Both the position numbers and the translations under genes were made by a program. The notes beneath the pieces are model-generated. The model saw only the letters and a program-made list of their open reading frames with translations. It was not told where the DNA came from and did not search any database. A stretch of DNA of 64,000 nucleotides from the NCBI RefSeq assembly GCF_040436345.1, contig NC_133224.1, positions 16,274,144-16,338,143 on the forward strand. The letters are read 5' to 3'. The DNA comes from Pagrus major. Lineage: Eukaryota; Chordata; Actinopteri; Spariformes; Sparidae. Below are positions 59,778 to 64,000 of this stretch, in pieces; the stretch's first letter is position 1, and every line of letters starts with the position of its first letter.

Positions 59778-60004
59778 TGACACTCCAGCCATTGACATAA
59801 TAACTGTTGTTATGATTGTTAGTCTAACTCTTCATACCATGATGCAAATAGTTCTTCTTTTGTGAGTCTTCATTTGTCTCAACTTGGAAAATGAATGCAC
59901 TTCAAACTCATTGGATCATAAAAATTAGTTGCTGTGCAAGTGTAGCTTAAATGGCCACCTGAGTCTAACAAGCCAGTTGTTAGTTTTGCCAATTTTATAA
60001 AATA

Positions 60005-60140
60005 GGGTGTTGAGGAGTCTAACAACCTGAGGAAAGAAGCTGCTCTGTAGTCTGGTGGTACAGCAGCAGATACTTCTGTATCTGTTGTCAGATGGCAGCA
60101 GTGTGAACAGACTGTGGCTGGTTTGGCGTGTGCCATTATG
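60005..60140 (-). repeat. Rex1/L2-like LINE 3' fragment
   Basis: GGTGTTGAGGAGTCTAACAA, CCTGAGGAAAGAAGCTGCTC and GGCAGCAGTGTGAACAGACT parallel the C-terminal coding end of the Rex1-like copy at 62505-62640, in the same orientation but strongly diverged. Confidence 0.5.
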
Positions 60141-60364
60141 CAGTAATTTTACAATGGTATTTTTTTTTTCTCTGCTTTACCTCTCATTGTACGACCTTTT
60201 TTTTTTTTTGCATTATACCTCAGTCCAAACACTTGTTACGCTCGGCCTAGGGTTGCCAAAGCGTGACATAAAACAATGACCAAAGTGTATTTACAACAAC
60301 AATAATTTATTTACAAAAAAATTAAGTGCAACTATACAGAGTGTGAGTACAATTTATATACAGT

Positions 60365-61508
60365 CAAGGCTCCAGACTAACTTTTTTTTACTAGGAGCAC
60401 AATCACAAAATTTTAAATCAACATGCAAAGCAAATATTCACATTTCCTCTCATTTTTGCTGTATTACTGATAAATACTTTGATAATAAATGCAGAAATTA
60501 CATTGTCTTGTTTTAAATTCTCTGTCACATTTTATTGTGAACTTTTGAAGAAGCAACAGAAGAGAAATAAGGTATACAGACAGTACCATTACTGTCATTA
60601 CAGTACAATATTAACGAATATACATTCAGAAATCATAAATGCAAAGCTATGTTCAGAAATTCAAACAAAGTATGTACTCAGTAACCTTCCTATCCCTTTC
60701 ATTATTATATGTTGAGTTCAGTTTCACGCCGTTCTTTCTTTGCAGGTCGAGTTGGCCTTTATATTTGGTAAAGGGTAGTTCTTCCTTGGCAATGAAAAAG
60801 GCCATGTTAAAGTTAAATATTAATTCGGCCTCCTCAGTGCACTGATTAACAGCCTCTTGCCTTCTAAATGCAACTGACAGTGGAGTTGCATTTCCATTGG
60901 ACTACAAGTCACGGCATATTTGATCCCTTAGACTAGCACTGTGTTTGACCAATGTGTTATGTTTTAACCTTGTAGCGCCAGCATTACCTGCAATTTTCGT
61001 GTTCCCCGCAGGTTGCGGGTATCGACTGCAAAATTTGCAGTTCATGGAATTCGTCTCTCTGAGATACCTTAACCAGTCAAATTTGCGCAGCCATTCTTCA
61101 CGAAAACAGTATTTTCTGCCCTATTATGACACACTTGTGTCTTCAGACTCGGACTCATCCTCTGAGTTAGGATTTGACTCTGGCACACTACTAGGCTTAT
61201 TGGGGAGAAAATACGAGTCAAGACTTCATTTTACCATTGTTCGCTGAAAGTGAAACCTTCTCCTTCCGTGCTCGGAACAACTTTAGGACCTTCCCCCTCC
61301 ACACGTTAGCCACTTACAGTGCCATTCCCCATTCCCTCCCCCTCTCACACACATTGGCCTGCCACCTGTAATTCCAGATTCCAGATTCTTTAATTCGCCC
61401 CTTCCACGTACCAGTGTAAAAAAATAAAAACACCGGCAAATTAACTGGTCGCACTGTCTTAAATTTTGGTCGCAAAATGCGACCGTTTGGTCGTAGTCTG
61501 GAGCCCTG
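60365..61508 (-). mobile_element. hAT-derived non-autonomous element
   Basis: Ends CAAGGCTCCAGACTA (60365) and TAGTCTGGAGCCCTG (61508) are inverted with one difference. acagt flanks both sides (60360-60364 and 61509-61513), an apparent 5-bp duplication. It holds a transposase N-terminal remnant on the minus strand and no catalytic core. Confidence 0.7.
60724..60870 (-). pseudogene. hAT transposase fragment (ZNF862/TTF type)
   Basis: The minus strand reads QEAVNQCTEEAELIFNFNMA, FFIAKEELPFTKYKGQLDLQ, RKNGVKL. This is the segment after the zinc finger in ZNF862-like hAT proteins (FN-x-A-Y/F-x-IAKEELPFTK). Only this block is recognisable. Confidence 0.65.
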
Positions 61509-61513
61509 ACAGT

Positions 61514-61902
61514 GGTGAAGCCTCTGTTCAGGGTGAGCTCAGGCCAAAAAAACAAACAGAAACCCAATATAAACTTCCGACTGGTAATCTACCTAGATCT
61601 TATGAACATTTACTAAACCTACCTCCCTAACCTAACCAAAAACAGGAGAAAACAGGGAGGAAAGAAAAGGCAGCTCACCTCTACTGCTTCTTGTCAAAAC
61701 TTAAACAGGCTTGCTCTGGAAACAAACACAGAGCACTAAATCACTTAACTAAACACTCTCTTGGTCTCAACAAGATACTAATTTTATCAAGCACAAATCC
61801 AAGTTTACGAGGAAAATTATACTGACTGTCATTTGCATCGACTATTTAGGAAAATCAGAGAAAAATATCATTTGCATAATAATTTGGAACGCGGTGTATA
61901 TA
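61514..61902. other. Unassigned sequence
   Basis: Short AT-rich stretch between two elements; no feature seen. Confidence 0.35.
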
Positions 61903-62198
61903 CAGCGGTGCTTGAAAGTTTGTAAACCCTTCAGGTTGTTCTATATTTCTGCATAAATATGACCTAAAACAACATCAGATTTTCACGCAAGTACTTAAAG
62001 TAGATAAAGAGAACCAAATTAAACAAATGAGACAAAAATATTGTACTTTACCATTTATGAATTGAGGAAAATTATCCAATATACATTTACTGTGAGTGGC
62101 AAAAGAATGTGAACCTTTGCTTTCAGTATCTGGTGTGACCCCCTTGTGCAGCAATAACTGCAACTAAATGCTCCGGTAACTGTTGATTAGTCCTGCAC
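61903..62198 (+). mobile_element. mariner/Tc1-type terminal fragment
   Basis: It begins after TA with CAGCGGTGCTTGAAAGTTTG and contains ATATTTCTGCATAAATATGA, CCTAAAACAACATCAGATTT, AGTATCTGGTGTGACCCCC and TTGTGCAGCAATAACTGCAA, a very common fish element end. It is cut off by the Rex1-like LINE tail. Confidence 0.75.
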
Positions 62199-62232
62199 GA
62201 TTCAAGATTCAAGATTCAAGATTCAAGATTGC
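62199..62232 (-). repeat. Heptamer tail (TTGAATC)n of the Rex1-like LINE
   Basis: Four to five copies of GATTCAA/TTGAATC directly follow the element's 3' end GACAATAAAGGCAATC (minus strand). Short tandem-repeat tails are characteristic of Rex1 elements. Confidence 0.8.
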
Positions 62233-62504
62233 CTTTATTGTCATTGGACATTGACATGTCAATGAAATTTCCATTGCAACCCCCGTGTAAGAAGATAATA
62301 AAATAGTAAAATAAGAAAGAGCATGCAACAAAAAAATAGAATATGTATAAATATAATAAGAGAGTATGTACATAAGAACTGTATGTGTATATACATATGT
62401 TTGTATATATATATATACATTTAGTGCGGTTGGGTGGTAATATATACACTAAGGTGCAGTTAAATAGTCTGTTGGACAAAGTGCAGTGTGCAGCAGCTTA
62501 TAGT

Positions 62505-64000
62505 CTATTTTCCTGCAGTGCAGGGGGTGATAGCTTTGACAGCTCTGGGGAAGAAGCTGTCCCTCAGTCTATTGGTGGTGGTGCGGATGTTTCTGTACCG
62601 CTTTCCCGATGGAAGCGGTACAAACAGTCTGTGGCCCGGGTGGCTGGGGTCCGTGGCGATGGCTCTTGCCCTCTTCTTGACTCGGCCTGCATATATAGAG
62701 TCCAAGTCAGGGAGGGGGCAGCCCACGATGCCCTGTGCAGTTTTAACCACCCGTGCCAGTTGTTTCCTCTCCTGTGCCGTGCAGCTGCCATACCACACTG
62801 TCACACTATGGCAGAGGATGCTTTCAATTGTCGCTCTGTAGAAGTTCACGAGCAACCAAGAGGAGAGTCCAGCCCGTTTCAGTTTCCTGAGGAAGAAGAG
62901 CCTTTGTTGGGCCTTCTTCACCAGGCAGCAGGTGTTCATGGACCAGGAGAGGTCAGATGTGATGTGGAGGCCCAGGAACTTGATGTTGTCCACACGCTCC
63001 ACCACTTCTCCGTCCATGAGGAGGGGGGCGTGATCAGTCTTCCTGGACCTCCTGAAGTCCACAATGACCTCCTTGGTCTTCCCTGTGTTCAGCACCAGAT
63101 TGTTGGCTGAACACCACTGTGTGAGCTGGTGTATCTCCTCTCTGTAGTGGGTCTCGTTGTTCTCTGAGATGAGGCCCACTACTGTAGTGTCGTCCGCGAA
63201 CTTCACGACTGTTCTGGTGGGGTGGATGGCAGCACAGTCGTGAGTGAACAGGGTGAAGAGGGCTGGGCTGAGCACACACCCCTGTGGCGTGCCCGTGCTG
63301 AGGACCAGAGGGGATGATGTTTTGTTCCCTATTCTCACCACCTGAGGCCTGTTGGTGAGGAAGTCTCTGATCCAGTGGCACAGTGACGCAGGCAGACCCA
63401 CCGCGTGTAGCTTCAGCGCCAGCTTGTCTGGGATGACGGTGTTGAAAGCTGAGCTGAAGTCCACAAACAGCATCCTGACGTAGGTGTCGGGCTGCTGCAG
63501 GTGGGTCAGGGCCGTGTGCAGGGTGATGGAGACAGCATCCTCTGTGGACCGATTCCCTCTGTAGGCGAACTGAAGGCTGTCTAGGTCCGTGGGGATGAGG
63601 CCTCTGATGTGCCTGAGAAGAATCCGCTCAAAGCACTTCATGATTACAGGGGTCAGAGCAACAGGCCTGTAATCATTGAGGCAGGTGGGAGATGTCTTCT
63701 TCGGTACCGGTATGATGGTGGAGGACTTGAGACACTCAGGAACCATGGACAGCTGCAGGGACAGGTTGAAGATGTCCAGGAACACTCCTGCCAGCTGGTC
63801 GGCACATGTTCTCAGAGTCCGGCCTGACACCTTGTCCGGTCCCGCAGCTTTGCGGGTGTTGATCCTCCTCAGGGTGGATGACACCTGGTGCTGCTGCAGG
63901 ACGAGGGGCTAGTGCTGCTTCTCCAGCCGGGGTAGGTGTATAGCTTCTCTGCTGCCTGGTGTGTCGAAGCGAGCAAAGAAGCTGTTTAAGGTGTCAGGCA
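62505..64000 (-). pseudogene. Rex1-like reverse transcriptase (partial, one nonsense codon)
   Basis: The minus-strand frame is open from the window edge except for a TAG at 63909-63911, just before [21 protein letters not shown] blocks in order: [79 protein letters not shown] and [14 protein letters not shown] (catalytic Asp pair), then a C-terminal region ([12 protein letters not shown]) ending AITPCTAGK at 62505. This enzyme makes element cDNA at a nicked target. FVDFSSAFN and the tandem-repeat tail favour the Rex1/L2 side of the non-LTR tree. The long intact RT suggests a fairly young copy. Confidence 0.85.

Larger units (their letters stand above)
62199..64000 (-). mobile_element. Rex1/Babar-like LINE, 3' part, continues past the window
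   Basis: A minus-strand non-LTR element with a reverse transcriptase ORF, an AT-rich 3' segment (62233-62504) and a heptamer tail. Its 5' end is outside the window. Confidence 0.75.

Noticed and set aside
62385-63110. 241-codon plus-strand ORF opposite the Rex1 reverse transcriptase
   Set aside because: It is antisense to a clearly conserved RT frame.

Overview
The window looks like teleost fish nuclear DNA. It has one recognisable single-copy vertebrate gene end, intron-bearing transposases, long AT-rich intergenic stretches, many microsatellites, and a repeat mix typical of ray-finned fish: hAT, Tc1/mariner, TTAA-target elements, L1-like, RTE-like and Rex1-like LINEs, a Penelope-like element, and a Ty3/gypsy element with a PNMA-like Gag. 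I saw no tRNA, rRNA, CRISPR array or bacterial-type operon.

Layout. 1-765 is the 3' end of a somatostatin receptor gene of the SSTR1/4 group, closest by eye to SSTR4. 1813-3966 is a hAT remnant with a perfect 8-bp target duplication. 5472-8068 is a foldback-like element with ~300-bp inverted arms, carrying a TTAA-flanked element (5850-6683) and an 87-bp tandem repeat. 8376-9272 is a hAT-like non-autonomous element with a coding-exon remnant. 11.57-11.87 kb is a TA-rich hairpin. 13821-15869 is a hAT element with a Penelope-like element inserted in it. 17605-18464 is a second TTAA element whose exon matches the one in 5850-6683. 19158-24913 is a nearly full-length L1-like LINE (ORF1 open, ORF2 with one frameshift); its empty target site survives in an adjacent tandem copy of the flank.

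26152-48631 is a multi-level nest. A Tc1-like element sits in an (ATGT)n microsatellite. It was split by a 15-kb Ty3/gypsy element (26519-41586) and by an L1-like LINE (42207-48054). The gypsy gag was split by a hAT element (29312-33883) with an uninterrupted three-exon transposase model, and its 3' LTR by a TTAA-target, piggyBac-like element (39195-40148). The two gypsy LTRs differ by only about a dozen substitutions over ~1.6 kb by eye, so the insertion is recent.

48.8-54.6 kb is mostly unassigned. 54.65-59.48 kb is a degenerate IS630/Tc1-superfamily transposon on the minus strand, split within its transposase by a degenerate RTE-like LINE with a perfect 12-bp target duplication. 60365-61508 is a hAT derivative. 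61903-62198 is a mariner/Tc1 terminal fragment broken by a Rex1-like LINE that runs off the right edge.

Apart from the receptor, essentially every coding signal is mobile-element derived. The 'system' here is successive transposition. The least explained signal is the pair of TTAA-flanked elements with unrelated ends that carry the same short protein module.
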